A stretch of DNA of 64,000 nucleotides from Camillea tinctor (GCA_022578605.1 MU394057.1:744001-808000), one strand, 5' to 3'. Positions 47,641-59,920 are shown, counted from the stretch's first letter. The notes: generated from the letters alone by a model not told the origin. Numbers and translations: made by a program.

Positions 47641-48750
47641 TTATACAGAACCGAGTTGTAGCAACGCCTGGATAGCCTCGCGCTCTTGCGCATCGGACGA
47701 GGCGGCCAGTGCGTCTAGATCGATGTTGTCGAGCCGTGGCTCCCGAAGCATGCCGGTACCCGAGAAGGATCGGAAGCCGCCCGAGTTATATACATGGGAA
47801 GAAAAGTATTGTGAGCCCTGACGAGCCTCGGCGGGGCTGGAATAGGATGCGGCTCGCAGAGCAGCGGCGCCGACGGCGGCCCAGTCCTCGTCATCCGTGG
47901 CGTCATCGGGATCGTCATTCATAATCATATCTTCGTCGGGCGCCTCGGAGCAAGACGCCGAGGCGGGCCCGTCGAGAGAATCGAGGGACATCTTATCGGC
48001 CTCGTTCTCTAGCATGTCCCGGTCGTCGTGCGAGAAGCTGGCCGAGATGCTGTTGCTGGTAGCGCGAACATTCAACCGGGGTCGCTCGATAGTCCGCCCT
48101 GCAGCCTTCGATATGGGTATACTTGTGGGGTAAGGGCCTGAGTTGTCTTCGGCAGACGGCCGAGACGTGGCACGTCGAGCAGGCTGGCCTCTCCGCTTGG
48201 CGTCCCACCGACCCCAGCCGACCTTTTCGAATTCCACATCACCATCCATGCCTCCGCCTTCGACGCCGTGTCCCTGTCCTTGTCCGCGTCCTTCCAATGC
48301 CGCGACTACTAGCCTTCGTGCCTTGGGTGGAGGGATGCCAGCGAAGCCGGGGACCGAGGTGGTCAGGTAGCCCATGATATGGCGGATGGCCAACGGGCCA
48401 TGGTTTAGGAGGATATCTGGGAGGTGGAACTTGGCGAGAAGAACGGGGGTGATGTCTCCGGCAGACTCATATGACGAGCCGACCGAATTGGAGTCGGCCC
48501 CTTCGTGGAGGTCGAGATCCGAGTCGATGGGGTCGAGTCTGGCCTTCTGGAGTTGGGCCTTGAGCCCGTGGGGTGGTAATGAGGGTGATATAGAGTTGGG
48601 AGGGGTGGGAAGAGGATGAGTTCGTGTCACAGGGACACTCCTAGCAGCCGCTACAGCAGTTAAGTTGTCTCGGCCGGCAGAGGAGGTCTGGGGGATATCG
48701 CGAGCAGCAGCAGCAATAGTAGTAGCAGCAGCAGATGCCATGGTTGCCAT
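47641..48750 (-). CDS. STB3: Sin3-binding protein STB3
   Basis: Single exon, 369 aa. The Stb3 domain spans ~residues 98-155: TPVLLAKFHLPDILLNHGPL, AIRHIMGYLTTSVPGF, PPKARRLVVAALEG. A second conserved patch EFEKVGWGRWDAKRRGQ follows at ~173-190. The N-terminus is Ala/Ser/Pro-rich. The rest is disordered, with an acidic DDPDDATDDEDW block (~285-297) and a terminal helix REAIQALLQLGS. In yeast Stb3 binds the ribosomal-RNA-processing element and recruits Sin3/Rpd3 to repress ribosome-biogenesis genes when TORC1/Sch9 is low. RLP24 in this window is a gene of that regulon class, but a direct link is only inference. The start is the first ATG of the frame. Confidence 0.9.
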   Translation of the reverse strand: MATMASAAATTIAAAARDIPQTSSAGRDNLTAVAAARSVPVTRTHPLPTPPNSISPSLPPHGLKAQLQKARLDPIDSDLDLHEGADSNSVGSSYESAGDITPVLLAKFHLPDILLNHGPLAIRHIMGYLTTSVPGFAGIPPPKARRLVVAALEGRGQGQGHGVEGGGMDGDVEFEKVGWGRWDAKRRGQPARRATSRPSAEDNSGPYPTSIPISKAAGRTIERPRLNVRATSNSISASFSHDDRDMLENEADKMSLDSLDGPASASCSEAPDEDMIMNDDPDDATDDEDWAAVGAAALRAASYSSPAEARQGSQYFSSHVYNSGGFRSFSGTGMLREPRLDNIDLDALAASSDAQEREAIQALLQLGSV

Positions 48751-51700
48751 TTCGTGGAGGGAGGGTTATTTTTCTTTTTTGGATAGGTTATATCTATCTA
48801 TCTGGATATAGCAGTGTTAGTAGGTAAGTAAAGAATATGATGTTATATCATGTGTATCATGTGTATGGTGTATGGTGTATGGTGTATTGGTCAGATCAAA
48901 GTCAACAACAAGTTGAGTCACTCACCAAAAGAAACAACAAGGGAAGCTTTTGCGAGAATGGCGGTGGATGATGTCTTTGTTCTGGGTTCTAATACAGAAA
49001 CAAAAACTGTGCTGGCAGTTTGGCAGTGCTGACGCGACTATCGTGACTGTGACAAAACGATGACTCTTTGTTGCAGAATTGCGGTGTTGTTGTGTTGCTT
49101 TTTGGTTGATGGTAGAAGGAGAGACGAGACTGGAAGTGAGCGGCGACGGGAAACATTTACTACTAATAACAAGAAAAAGCCTATAGCCATTACAGTAGTA
49201 CTACTAGGTTAGTACAGTACTACTGGGCAGTGGCAGGTCCGGCAGGGGTATGTTGTAATATGGTGTGTCCAGTCCATCCAGTTGTCGGTGTCGGCATCTC
49301 TTGCGTTGCATTTTTGAGTCTAACGTAAAGGAGACGTAAAGGAGACATAAAACATGATACTTCAGCTATGTATATAGCTAAAGTTCAGCTGGAAGTATCT
49401 TTTTATCTTACTAATAAAAGGAGCACAGGGTATAATCCAGGCCTGTGATTGATTGCCCGACATAACAACAACATAAAGTAGGTACGTATGCAGGTAGTGT
49501 AAGTATGTAGTGTACATCGCACCGAAAAGGGAAAGAAGAGGAAGCATAGGATACCTAGGTGCACAGTGGGCGTATATCTAGCAATCGAGCAAGGGGGGGA
49601 AGGTATGGACAAATGAGAACCCACACTAGTTAAACCAGGCATGAACAATGTATAAGTCTTAGATACACAGTATTAAAATTTCATAATCCTACTAACCTAG
49701 TTCATAATATCAAGAAAATATGTAATACCTTTAGGCAGGTACTTGTTATCTGCTAGTACCAGACACAACCTATGAAGTTATCATCATATCATATAGGCAC
49801 TTATATGATAATATTTCATTCCTTCTTTGTTTTTTGTTTCAAATAAAAGAAAAAAAAAGGGAAAAAAGAATAAGGATATGAGAAAAAAACATTCCATGTT
49901 AAAACTCAATTGGAATCGCTTCCTGTCCATTTCCCAGTAAGCCGCACATAAAAGGACCCGAGTTGTCGGAGCTGATCTAAAGTTAGTAGCCTACATACTA
50001 CACTATAGTCATCGCCTTGGTGTGTCTTTACAACAACATTTTTTTTTCTCCGTGTTAGTCAGATCAGCCTAGAAGTATCATCTCTCACGTCAACTGCTGC
50101 CAATGTACATACGATCTCTCTCCCTCTCTCTCTTGCTTATTTATTTTTACCCTTTCTTCAAGAGGCTACATGCAATCGCATTCAGCCATAGCCCTAATCA
50201 CGAACTCGCACTAGGTTAGGATACTATACTAAGCCAGCCAGCCAGCCAACTTAGCCCCAGCCCCCCTAACCATTGAGGGGGGTGTGCTCGAGGTCATATG
50301 GCTTTTATCATCCCAGAGGGGGGAGAGGCCGGCCATAGGGAGGAGTTGGAGTGAGACAGGGATTATGGAAAACATTACTCTCGGTGATCGACTGATTGCG
50401 CTCGCCCTAACCACTCTGATAAACAAGTGCTGAGGTATGGCCATGTGCCGCATCTGCACAATCCATTGGCGGTGACAAGAGCAGTTCGCCTATCCGCAGA
50501 GTTGATTCTCTCTTTTTTTTTTTCTTTGTTTTTGTTTTGCCTTAGGTTTCTGCTTAATTCTTGTGGGAAACACCGATAAGTGGATTCTGCTCCGGATCCG
50601 GCTTGACGAATGAATGGATAATGACGTCGGATACATGCTTTTGCAAGCCTTCCATTGAGATATTTCTCAGAGCTGCCGCCGCGTGGATACCCACAGTCTA
50701 CGGTAAGATCCCGGCCGAGCTAAATACTACATATATATTGTAGCGTAGAATTTCGCTGCAAGGTGTGCCTTCAGAGCTGTCTCTGTATGGATGGATGGGT
50801 TAGGCGTGTCGACCTTGTCTGGAGTTTCGGCCGTTCGATCTAAGTTTTAGTCGCAGCTTAAACCGTAGACCGTCGTTGACCTAGGCGAAACACGCACGCG
50901 GGTCTTAGGGGGGAAGCCTATGCGAGCTTATCGTGGATCCGATATTCCGTATATTCCTATTTTCATTCCCATTTTCCTTTTCCCTTTCATAATATTTCGA
51001 TATCTCTCTAGGTTACTAGGGACATTCGGAACCCTAGCTAGCGACAAGCGAAGCCCTAACACTTGTCGTCACTGTCTTCATGAGGTGGTCGCTTTGGTAC
51101 TATGCCAGGGCATTGAAACAATACCTCGTGAGAGAAAAGGTTCCTGCGCTTCGGAAGACTCCAGATCTTTCAATCCCGAGCCCGCCCCCTCACTTGTTTT
51201 GTAATCGTCCTCCACGCAGTAGTGCCATCAACTAATGCCCTTGAGTTCCTGTACCTACATTTGCATGAAACCAGATCTTCTCGTACCTTGCTGGCTGACT
51301 GTAAGCAGTACAATAGCTGCATTCTTTTTGAAGAGTGTCTTGTCCGGATTCCGGGGTTACCTCTCTGGTGCTATAAATGTCTAACAACTTCGAGCCCATC
51401 GTTTAGGAGTGTAGAGGGGCTATCTGTCCCTACGCATAAAAGTGAATGTAGCATGTATACATGTATACCAGTAGGTACATAGATAGGTAAGTACTCGAGT
51501 AGGCAATGCCGGAACTTCTCACGTTGTATTCGTCTTTTATCGCGATTGGCCGAGACCCGGCATCACGATGTGTAACCAGCTGACCTGTTTTAAAACTATC
51601 GGATTCCCCATCCATCTACACATGGTATCCCGTTCCATCTCTTTGCTTTAGACTAATAAACCATGGAATCTGTTGATCTTCCCCAACCGCCCTTACTGGA

Positions 51701-52626
51701 CCATTCTGATAGCCACATCCGCGTTGATACTAGGGACAGAGCGAACTGCCAAGTGATAGATAAGTGCTCGGTTTTCTGTTGCCAATGGCATGGCTTGTTA
51801 GAAAAGGTTACTACGCAGCAATGTCTCGCCTGTGACCATTGGTCCTGCATCCCGGTAGCACACGATCGTGAACCTTGACTGGTGTTCTCATTAAAATGAG
51901 GGGTTTGTAGCTCGCGCATCTACCTTTTTGGATCTTCGAGCGCCTCCCAAGGTTCGTTCACCTACCCCACTGGGATACTGGGATGTTTTGGGGTGTTTGG
52001 GGTGCTCACGATAACGATCCATAATCCACTGCCATTTCCCCACGTTGTAGAATGACTGAATGAACGCGATCGCACGCTATCCGATGAAAGTGGAGACGTG
52101 CACATATCCACCACCATTCTAACTGAGCCGGCCGTTGCGCGATTGCGTCTATGGCTAGTCGTAGCGCGCAACTCGAAACCGGGCTCTTAGTTCTGCAATT
52201 GACCTAACCGTGATTGCATCGCTCACCTGGTCTCATAAAAGCCTCAGTCTATCCCCGAATGTCCGTCAACATCATCAAAGTAGGCGGGGAGGCGGAAAGG
52301 CGGGATGTCATTCGGCCTAAGATACGTCTTAGGCTGAAATTACCGTGAGACTAGGTCCGATGGTCGGAGCTAAGTTTCTAGAGTCTTCGTTCAAGGTGGT
52401 AGTCGGCCTGACGAGGAGTAGGGCTTTCGACAAGTAGGGCACGAACCCGGGGGGGAACCCAGGCTAAGGTGTCATTGCCACACAGGGTTTGCGTGGTGTC
52501 GTAGCGAAGTACTCGAGATACATCATACGCATTACCAACATCTCTTCGCTTAGCCCCTCATCCATGCGTAACACTTGAGGGTGGCAAGGAGAATAGTTGA
52601 GGTAGGCTGAGTTGAACCCGACGGCT
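48751..52626. other. Spacer between STB3 and TOP3
   Basis: 3.9 kb with no supported gene. The part at 50.5-52.5 kb is base-balanced and could be decayed coding sequence, but no domain could be read in any frame. Short GTGTATG repeats occur near 48850-48885. Confidence 0.5.
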
Positions 52627-55043
52627 TCAACCACTATTTTGAAAAACATATTCCCGGCAGGCCTACATGCTCGTTTAGTATCGCCGTGCCCGGTATCATT
52701 TTGAGCGGGAAAACGTAGGCAGGTACTTACCGCTTTGAGGACAGCGAGCTTCTGTTGCGATTGTACGTAGACGTGGCGGTATTGCTCAATACTCTCGTTC
52801 AAGACAATCTCCTTCGTCGACCGACCTTCACAGATGGCTTTCATTTTTAATTCCATCTCCTTCCGCAGGAAGGGCTTACCCAGACTAGTTTCGAAGTTCA
52901 TCCTGTCGAACCCTTCAATTAGAGCTACGCCTAGCTGGGTAGGGATGAATTCTTTCACCCCTCCTCCTCTTCCCGTGCTTCTCGTTGCCCCTCCTCTGCC
53001 ACCTCGGCCGCGACCCCCACGGCCTCCCCGAGTGGCCGGTGCATTCTCTACCACCTCCTCGTCATCGTCTGACCGGGCGGTTCGGGGTACTGTGCGGACG
53101 TAGTCTCTTTCTTGGATCTTCTGTATGTGTTCGGCCATTGTGGCGTCTGTCCCGATCCCATTGGCGTCCATGAGAGCAATCAAATCCGCCTCAGTAAGGT
53201 AATTAGGCGGCGAAGTCTTCCCCTCCGTCATAAGCGCCTCTTCTGGTTCGAATTGCTCTCCAACCACGAATTTCGGCAGCTGCACAGTGCCTGTCCATTT
53301 ATCATATATGTAAACTTCCAGGTAATTTCGCTCTAATACAACAACCCCGTGTGCATGGAATGATTCTTCGCCGTATAATATGTCGACATCTGTGGAGACC
53401 CCTTTGGCGTCTTCTGAGCAACAGGCAAGAAAGCGCCGAACTACGAATTCATAGACCTTCTTTTCGTTCTCGTTGAGCGCTGATGGCGCGACGTACGTGA
53501 TAGGGTGAATCGGAGGGTGCGCTTTGTCGTCATGCCGCCCCTCTCGTGGTTGTTGGAACCCGCCATTCACCAGGTTTTGTGCGAAATCCCCCCAAGATTG
53601 GGATGTTGTCTGCTTCTGGACCAGAGCACGAAGATTCATGCCCGAATCAAACCGGTCAGTCTCTGTTCTTGGATAGCTGATAAACCCCTTATTGTAGAGA
53701 CTTTCAGCAGCTTCCATCGCTTGCTGACCAGTCATACGCAAGAATATGGTTGCCATCTTTTGCATTTCCACCGTTGTCAATGGTAAGGGTTTGAGCTTTT
53801 TGGTTGGCTTCTCCTGAACCTTAGTAACCTTTGCCTTCTTTGCCGTTAGGCATCGCTCGTAGAGAACGACGACGGAGGCCCTATCGAATAGCCGGTTGCG
53901 TGCCCAACCAAAATTGACATTGATGCCTTCGCGCTTGTGCATGACCTTGATGCTCCAGAACTGTTCCGGTTTGAAATTTCTCACTCGGAAATAGCGGTCG
54001 ACGACAAATCCCAATGTTGGGAATTGACATGATCCTGAAAAGTTAGATAGATGGTACTGGTGGGATGGGATTATGGCTAGACGTACCATAGCTAAGAATT
54101 AGTTTCTCGAATGGACCACCAAGTGTCCTAAGGTTAGTTGTGAGGAAACGAGTGAATGCATAGCCTATCCGAAGATCTAGCTCGATCCGGGAGGCAACTG
54201 CGTTCACCTGCTTATGATCGAGGCTGATGAGGTTTCGAGACGCGTTGAGAATGTGCCTAAGCGATGTCAGCAAAGCAGAAGCGCTTTATAAGAGTGATCA
54301 ATATGACTTACGCCCTCTCGATATTGCTGAATCTAGCCCTCTTGATGTCGAGAGTCCTGTTGCCTTTCTTAGCGGCTTCGCAGATCTCGAATCCTATATG
54401 CTCGCCCTCTCGATCACAATCAGTCCATATGCAGAGTGCATTGGCAAACCTGGCCTGTTTTTCGATGTTCTCGGCTACTTTTTTCTTGTCCTGCACGATA
54501 ATCTTTTGAGAGACGGAACCCCAAGGAATAAACGAATGAACGGGCCTACCTCAGAAGTAATAATCTGGACTGGTGCATCGAAGAGATGTTCGGGCGGTGG
54601 GTAATCCCATTTTTTGTATTGAGGGGGGAACACAGCAGAGGTGATATGGCCCAGGACAGAGGTCATGGTAACCTGACAGTTGCCCCAGGGGCGACCAAAA
54701 TCATAGTCGAAGACATAGTTCTTGATGAACTTCTCTGGCGTATTATGCTACAGTAACGACTTTGACATCAGCGGGTGATATTCACACGCCGGGTTGAGGG
54801 GAGGAGGAAGGGAGAGAGGAGACGGACGGCTTGCACTTGACCGCCGGAAAGATGACCAGCTACGGCTTTGGCGATCGAAGGCTTCTCGGCAACACAGAGA
54901 ACCTTCATGGTACTTGCAGACTTGCTTGTAGACTTGCTTGTAGACTTGAAACGACAGGTCTGTATATATAGCCGTGAAGTTATCAGGGCGAGAGTGTGGA
55001 TGTGAGTGTTGGACGCCACTCGACGCGCCTTCAATATAGACAT
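52627..55043 (-). CDS. TOP3: DNA topoisomerase III (type IA)
   Basis: Type IA topoisomerase of the Sgs1/RecQ-Top3-Rmi1 complex that dissolves recombination intermediates. Exons: start..~54828 (donor uncertain: GTGCAA at 54836 or GTCCGT at 54827), 54747-54550, 54490-54312, 54256-54087, 54034-52731, 52662-52627. From the canonical ATG at 54908 (MKVLCVAEKPSIAKAVA) the protein is ~655 aa; an in-frame ATG at 55043 adds 45 residues. Visible: Toprim with WTDCDREGEHIGFEI, SYGSCQFPTLGFVVDRY, catalytic tyrosine in GFISYPRTETDRF (Y~330), NGIGTDATMAEHI, and an RGG-rich insertion (TRGGRGGRGRGGRGG). The last exon encodes only a short tail (ACREYVFQNSG), so there are no C-terminal zinc fingers, as in yeast Top3. 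The upstream extension is basic and free of acidic residues. Confidence 0.95.
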
Positions 55044-55884
55044 TGGGAACTTATGCAGGTCCTTGAAGAAGGTAATTATTTATCGGCCAGGGAGGGGATT
55101 AATTATACCAATGACCATGCCGAAAGGTTCTTAAAGGCAGCGCCATCAGTTCTACGCCTTATATAGGAAAGTAAAATCCAGCCATGAATGTCACGCTCTT
55201 TTAATGTAGGTTGGTAGCTGGGTAACTGGAGATAGTTGAATGTGTTTTTTGTAGGTAAAGGTTTTTTCATATTCGTTCGGTACCTACGTAGCACTCATTA
55301 CTACTATGTAGGTTATGTTATTATGTTATTAGGTTGATATCCAATTATTTGAGTTGACAGCTGAGCTTCTGATTGGTTGCCTATTGTAAGGTCGAGGATT
55401 GACTTACTAACCCCTGTAGGTCAAGTAAAAAAAAAACTGTGGCCTGTGCTTCCTAAGTGTCAAGTTTCTAACCTAACACCTAACACTAGCCTAGTTGTAG
55501 GTCTGAGGTTAGCTGCTTTTTTCTATTTTGTACAGCTTTTTCCTTTTGTCTTTACTTAAAAAAGCTACAACGAATTTAAAGGTAAAGAAAAAGGAAAAGA
55601 AAAAGAAAAAGTCATGACGTACGCTACTACAGATTGAATCTTCAAATTCAATCCCAGCAACCCGGTTCCGACGTTTCCGCAACGATAACACCTGCAGCCT
55701 CTTTAAGACGCCGCATTTCCTCTTGAGATCCTACATACCTATATCAATATACTAGCTACATACAACTCTATACTTTGATACATAAACATCATAAACATAA
55801 ACTTAGTTGGCAAAGGCGAAAGTAACCTCACGATATATTCCTACCTATACTTATACTTATACCTATACCTATCACTTCACTAGA
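55044..55884. promoter_or_regulatory. Divergent region TOP3 / DUF1295 gene
   Basis: About 840 bp between the outermost starts. AT-rich with TAGGTA words; ACTTATACCTATACC-type repeats lie just before the plus-strand start (~55840-55872). Nothing else recognised. Confidence 0.5.
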
Positions 55885-57185
55885 ATGGCGTTACCGTCGC
55901 TCCAGAGCCTCGAAGACTGCGCCGAATACTCCAAAGCTGTCGAAAGCTTCCTACCGCAACTCTACGAGCTACCATGGAAGGTCGTCGATGCCGTGTCGAA
56001 CCGGGACTCGCTCCTTGACTTATACGCTAGCACCAACCCGCTTATATCCGGATTTGCATTCTCTCTATTCCTGGGTGCTATCTTTCTGGCGGTCTCCGAG
56101 TTCAACCGGAACTATTCCCAAGTTGACCGCATGTGGAGTCTGTTACCGACGATATATAATGCGCATTTTGCGGCATGGTCTCATCTAAACAACCTCTCTA
56201 GCCAAAGACTTGATTTGGTTTTGTTGTGGAGTTTAGCCTGGAGTGTAAGATACCAGGCCATTGCCGCAAACCAACACCAGTCCGAGGTTTTGCTATATTA
56301 ACGTGTAGTGTGTTTGTCCTATGTGGCGTGTAGGCTCGATTGACTTTCAACTATTGGCGCAAAGGCGGCTATAGCGTTGGCTCTGAGGATTATAGATGGT
56401 ATACTACTACCCTACTTCTCTTATGTTGCTATCATCCAACCCTAGGTGCTGCCAATGAGATATAACGGCTTACATTTTACCATTCAGGGAGATTATCCGG
56501 GGCCGCGTTCATCCGGCTCTGTTCTTCGTATTCAACGTCACTTTCATCTCATTTATACAGAGCATTTTACTCTTCCTCCTCGCAGCACCGACATACGTCA
56601 TCTTATTGGCCTCCGAGTTCGAACAGGGCATCACTACCGCAGACCTAGCCTTTACTGCGATACAGCTTGGCCTGGTTCTTTCCGAGTGGTTTAGTGACCA
56701 GCAGCAATGGGGTTTGTTGACACCTTAAAATCCGTCATGAGGGCCCAAATACTGACACCATTGTAGAATATCAAACGGCCAAGAAGGAATACCAGAAAAC
56801 CGCTCAGGTTCCCCGCGGATCTAAATTCTCCCAAGCAGACCTCGACCGAGGCTTTATCACTTCAGGGCTTTGGGCGTACTGTAGACACCCGAATTTCACC
56901 GCCGAACAAACCATCTGGCTTGTTTTATACCAATGGAGCTGTTATGCGAGTAAAACCCTTTATAGCTGGGCCGGTTTTGGATCCCTGTTTTTGGTTATGT
57001 TGTTTCAGGGCTCGACTTGGCTTACTGAGCTGATTACTGCTGGGAAATATCCAGCGTACAAGGTGTACCAGAAACACACCAACTCTCTCATCCCAAGCTT
57101 TACGGCCTACAAGGCACCAGCAGTGACACCAAAGATCATCCGCACAAGCGACCTAGCCAAAAAGCAGAAGACGAAGCAGAAGTAG
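55885..57185 (+). CDS. DUF1295 / steroid 5-alpha-reductase-like membrane protein
   Basis: Four exons: 55885-56244, 56334-56398, 56488-56711, 56767-57185; 355 aa, all junctions in phase (GT...GTGTAG, TTCAG, TTGTAG). Several membrane helices (ISGFAFSLFLGAIFLAVSEF, FFVFNVTFISFIQSILLFLL, LFLVMLFQGSTWLTEL) surround the family landmarks DRMWSLLPTIYNAHFA, LTFNYWRKGGYSVGSEDYRW, EYQTAKKEY and AYCRHPNFTAEQTIW. The final RHPN-type motif is the part DUF1295 shares with sterol reductases and isoprenylcysteine methyltransferases. The lysine-rich end (KKQKTKQK) could be an ER-retention signal. Substrate unknown. Divergent from TOP3. Confidence 0.9.
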
Positions 57186-58089
57186 AAGCATTCCGCAAAG
57201 GACAGTGATAGAGCGTGGCCCCCGCACTCACGGTTGAGCGATTTTGCTACTGTATTGGGTTCTCATATAGGTTACTGCGTAATGACGCAGCTGTGCGGCC
57301 CAACGCTGGATATTTCGGTCATTCTAAGTCACGAGAGCAACAATAACACAACATAACATAATAAACATCATCGCGGGGCATCAACTGGGATAGACAAAGA
57401 CGACTAGCAGCAGGGAACACTGCAAATACATACCTAAATGAGCATTTAGCCCAACAGCGCCAGCAGCTACCATCAATAAACATTGCCCACTATTACTATC
57501 AGTTGAGACCAAACGAACCTATCACACACTGCTGCAACAGTGAAAGGTTCATGAATCCCCCAGAACCCCGCAAAACCCAGGTGGTAGTAAATGGCAGGTC
57601 GTCACAAAAAAAGAGTCCCACCCCGGAATCCCCATAGCTATCTGATTCGTGCCGTGACGTAGCCCAGCGCCCCCAAATCATGCAAGCGGATTCTCAAGCT
57701 TATCACTTATATAGCCTCTTTTGGGGGGGTTAGCATCTGCACCAAAAGGGTTTGGGGTTATACATACCCTTTTATATCTCTTTCATGGGGCACAGAACAC
57801 ACCAAACATGTCGTAGATCTTCGTTACCGCTGTTTGGCCATCTATGGTAGTGTCGTTTAAGCATTGTCATGTGTATCTACATACAATATTAATGCAGTTA
57901 CACGCCAGTAGGGACAAAGCTTTTTTTTTCGGGGTTTTTTGTTCTAGAACCCTTAATTAATAAATTCCAATTCCCCGGAAGAGAAGAGTGCAGGGGAGGG
58001 GGGATGGAGAGGGGGGGAAGAGAGATAGCCGCATTATTTCTGGGTGGTCTCGTGAAACGACACCCGCCCATGTCCGGTTTAAGCGGTTT
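57186..58089. other. Spacer upstream of MITE
   Basis: 3' flank of the DUF1295 gene plus AT-rich spacer; nothing recognised. Confidence 0.5.
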
Positions 58090-58641
58090 GACTAGTATGA
58101 CGGTAGGTTCGTACTAGTCTGACGGTACGCCACACACTTGCCACACACTAAGCCTAAAGACATCTAGCTAACCTTGGTACACGGCCACAGGCACAAGCAC
58201 CTCTAAAATGTATGTACTTTTATTGCTTTGCAGTCACAAATTTAAAGGGTTTGGGGCGCTGAAATGCCCTAAGGCACCTGGCTACGGAGAGTTTAAGGGG
58301 GACCCCCCCCCTCCCCTATTAAGGGCTAAAAGAAATAAAGACGGGTTTTTTTTTTGGGTTTTTTTTTCGTCAAAATAAAATGAATTAAAAATTTTATTTG
58401 CAAATGTATTTGAATTGAAATCTTAAATGCATTGCAATTGCAATGTGTTGCGCAATTAAATTTAATTGATTTGCGATAGCTGCAATTGAATTTGCGACCG
58501 CAAAACAAAAAAGGTACTTCTATTTAGGGGGCACATGTACCCGTGGCAGTGTACCAAGGCTAACTAGATGTCTTTAGGCTTAGTGTGTGGCGGGTTTGTG
58601 GCGTACCGTCAGACTAGTACAGACCTACCGTCATACTAGTC
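58090..58641. mobile_element. MITE-like foldback element with 99-bp terminal inverted repeats
   Basis: Left arm 58090-58188 and right arm 58543-58641 are inverted copies differing at about 8 of 99 positions (counted by eye, mostly C/T or A/G changes). Weaker similarity continues inward to ~58245 and ~58487. Each arm begins gactagtatgacggtagg and contains a second copy of the ACTAGTnTGACGGTA unit 23 bp further in. The ends lie in ACTAGT, so a TA or CTAG target duplication is possible but cannot be proved. The ~240-bp centre is partly C/T-homopolymeric and partly very AT-rich, with a perfect 16-bp palindrome (caattaaatttaattg); no transposase frame exists. This fits a non-autonomous DNA-transposon derivative. 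Confidence 0.8.
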
Positions 58642-59920
58642 TTTCCGGGTTTAAGTGTTTAGGGGGGGGGTTAGGGGTTATGTAGTACGTACATACATAT
58701 GTACCACTGAAGCTGTGGCGATGGGATGGATATAGCTGTTCCTTTCATATCTCATTCATATTTACCGTCTCCTCTTTCGCTATGACCTTTTTCTGATTTG
58801 ATATCTGTTTTGTGATAAGCTTCGTCTCTTATCTCTCCGTGTTTGCAGAAAACCATTGTGCTCAGCTCCTTTTTTCTTCCTTTCCCCATCGCGGCGACGA
58901 CGATGACGGGAGGCCCGGGTGTGGGACCCACGTTCCACACTATTTGGAAATCAGTTGGCCCTGCGTAATTGCGTATAGCCCGCAGTAGTGCGTGTCTTGA
59001 TTGATGGGAAGTGGGGACCCCGGAGACGAGGGAGAAAAGACCCTGAATTGCACCTTTTGGGTTACATACTGGCTGGGTTCAACAAGGCATGCTATGTGAC
59101 TTACATCCACTTTTAGAGTACTGTGTGTATTTGTGAGCATAAAAAATGGCGACATACATAAGTTGATTACAATACTTTTATTATTATTATTTTTTTTTAT
59201 AAAATCCCAACGGTGGGACTCCTGACTTTCTCATCTCGCCTTAAGCTAAAAAGTCAAATCAACCAACGGTTGGCGTGGGATGGAAATAGTAGCAAGCAAT
59301 TTGGGTAGATCTCATGATAATCCAAGTGGGGGGGATAGTGGTAGCAGTGTAGCTCATCAGGGAAGATGTGTAATGAGATAACTCGGAGTTCGTAACGAAT
59401 TTTCCAAGTACTGTAAGTACTGTAGGGAAATACCTTGTAATAATTTAGTTCCCACAGGGCCGGGGTCTGGCTCACATCAGTTTGATGCTATCGTGGAGAA
59501 AGATATATAAGAAAAAGATATGACTGTGACTCCTACTTCATCTCTTTCTATTTCTTCCCCTTCTTCCCCTATTTTCAGATTTATCCTTTCCATATTTCCG
59601 GCTCACTTTCTACCTCTCCGATCCATTGATTTATCAAATCTTATACATTAACTAACCTTCTACCTATTTATATGCTCAGACTTACATCCCTTGAGCTCGG
59701 AACTCGCCCAGGTTTACATTCCTTCTAAGCTGACACACACATTCTTCCGTTGTTCAACCTCCCCAAACCATAATATTCTTTCCTGTTGAACACACCCATA
59801 TACATTCACCAAATCCATTGGCGTGCCGGACCGACCAGAATCTCTCTCAGTAGAGCTGCTCTCCATCCACTTCCCATAGCAATTTACACCATCCATCCAT
59901 CCCACAACCCACCTATTACA
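58642..59920. other. Spacer right of MITE
   Basis: AT-rich spacer, then the pyrimidine-rich leader of the next gene (59530-59920). No gene supported. Confidence 0.5.

Noticed and set aside
50920..51482. Two adjacent plus-strand open frames, possible decayed gene
   Set aside because: No domain could be read in either frame and no splice model joins them convincingly.
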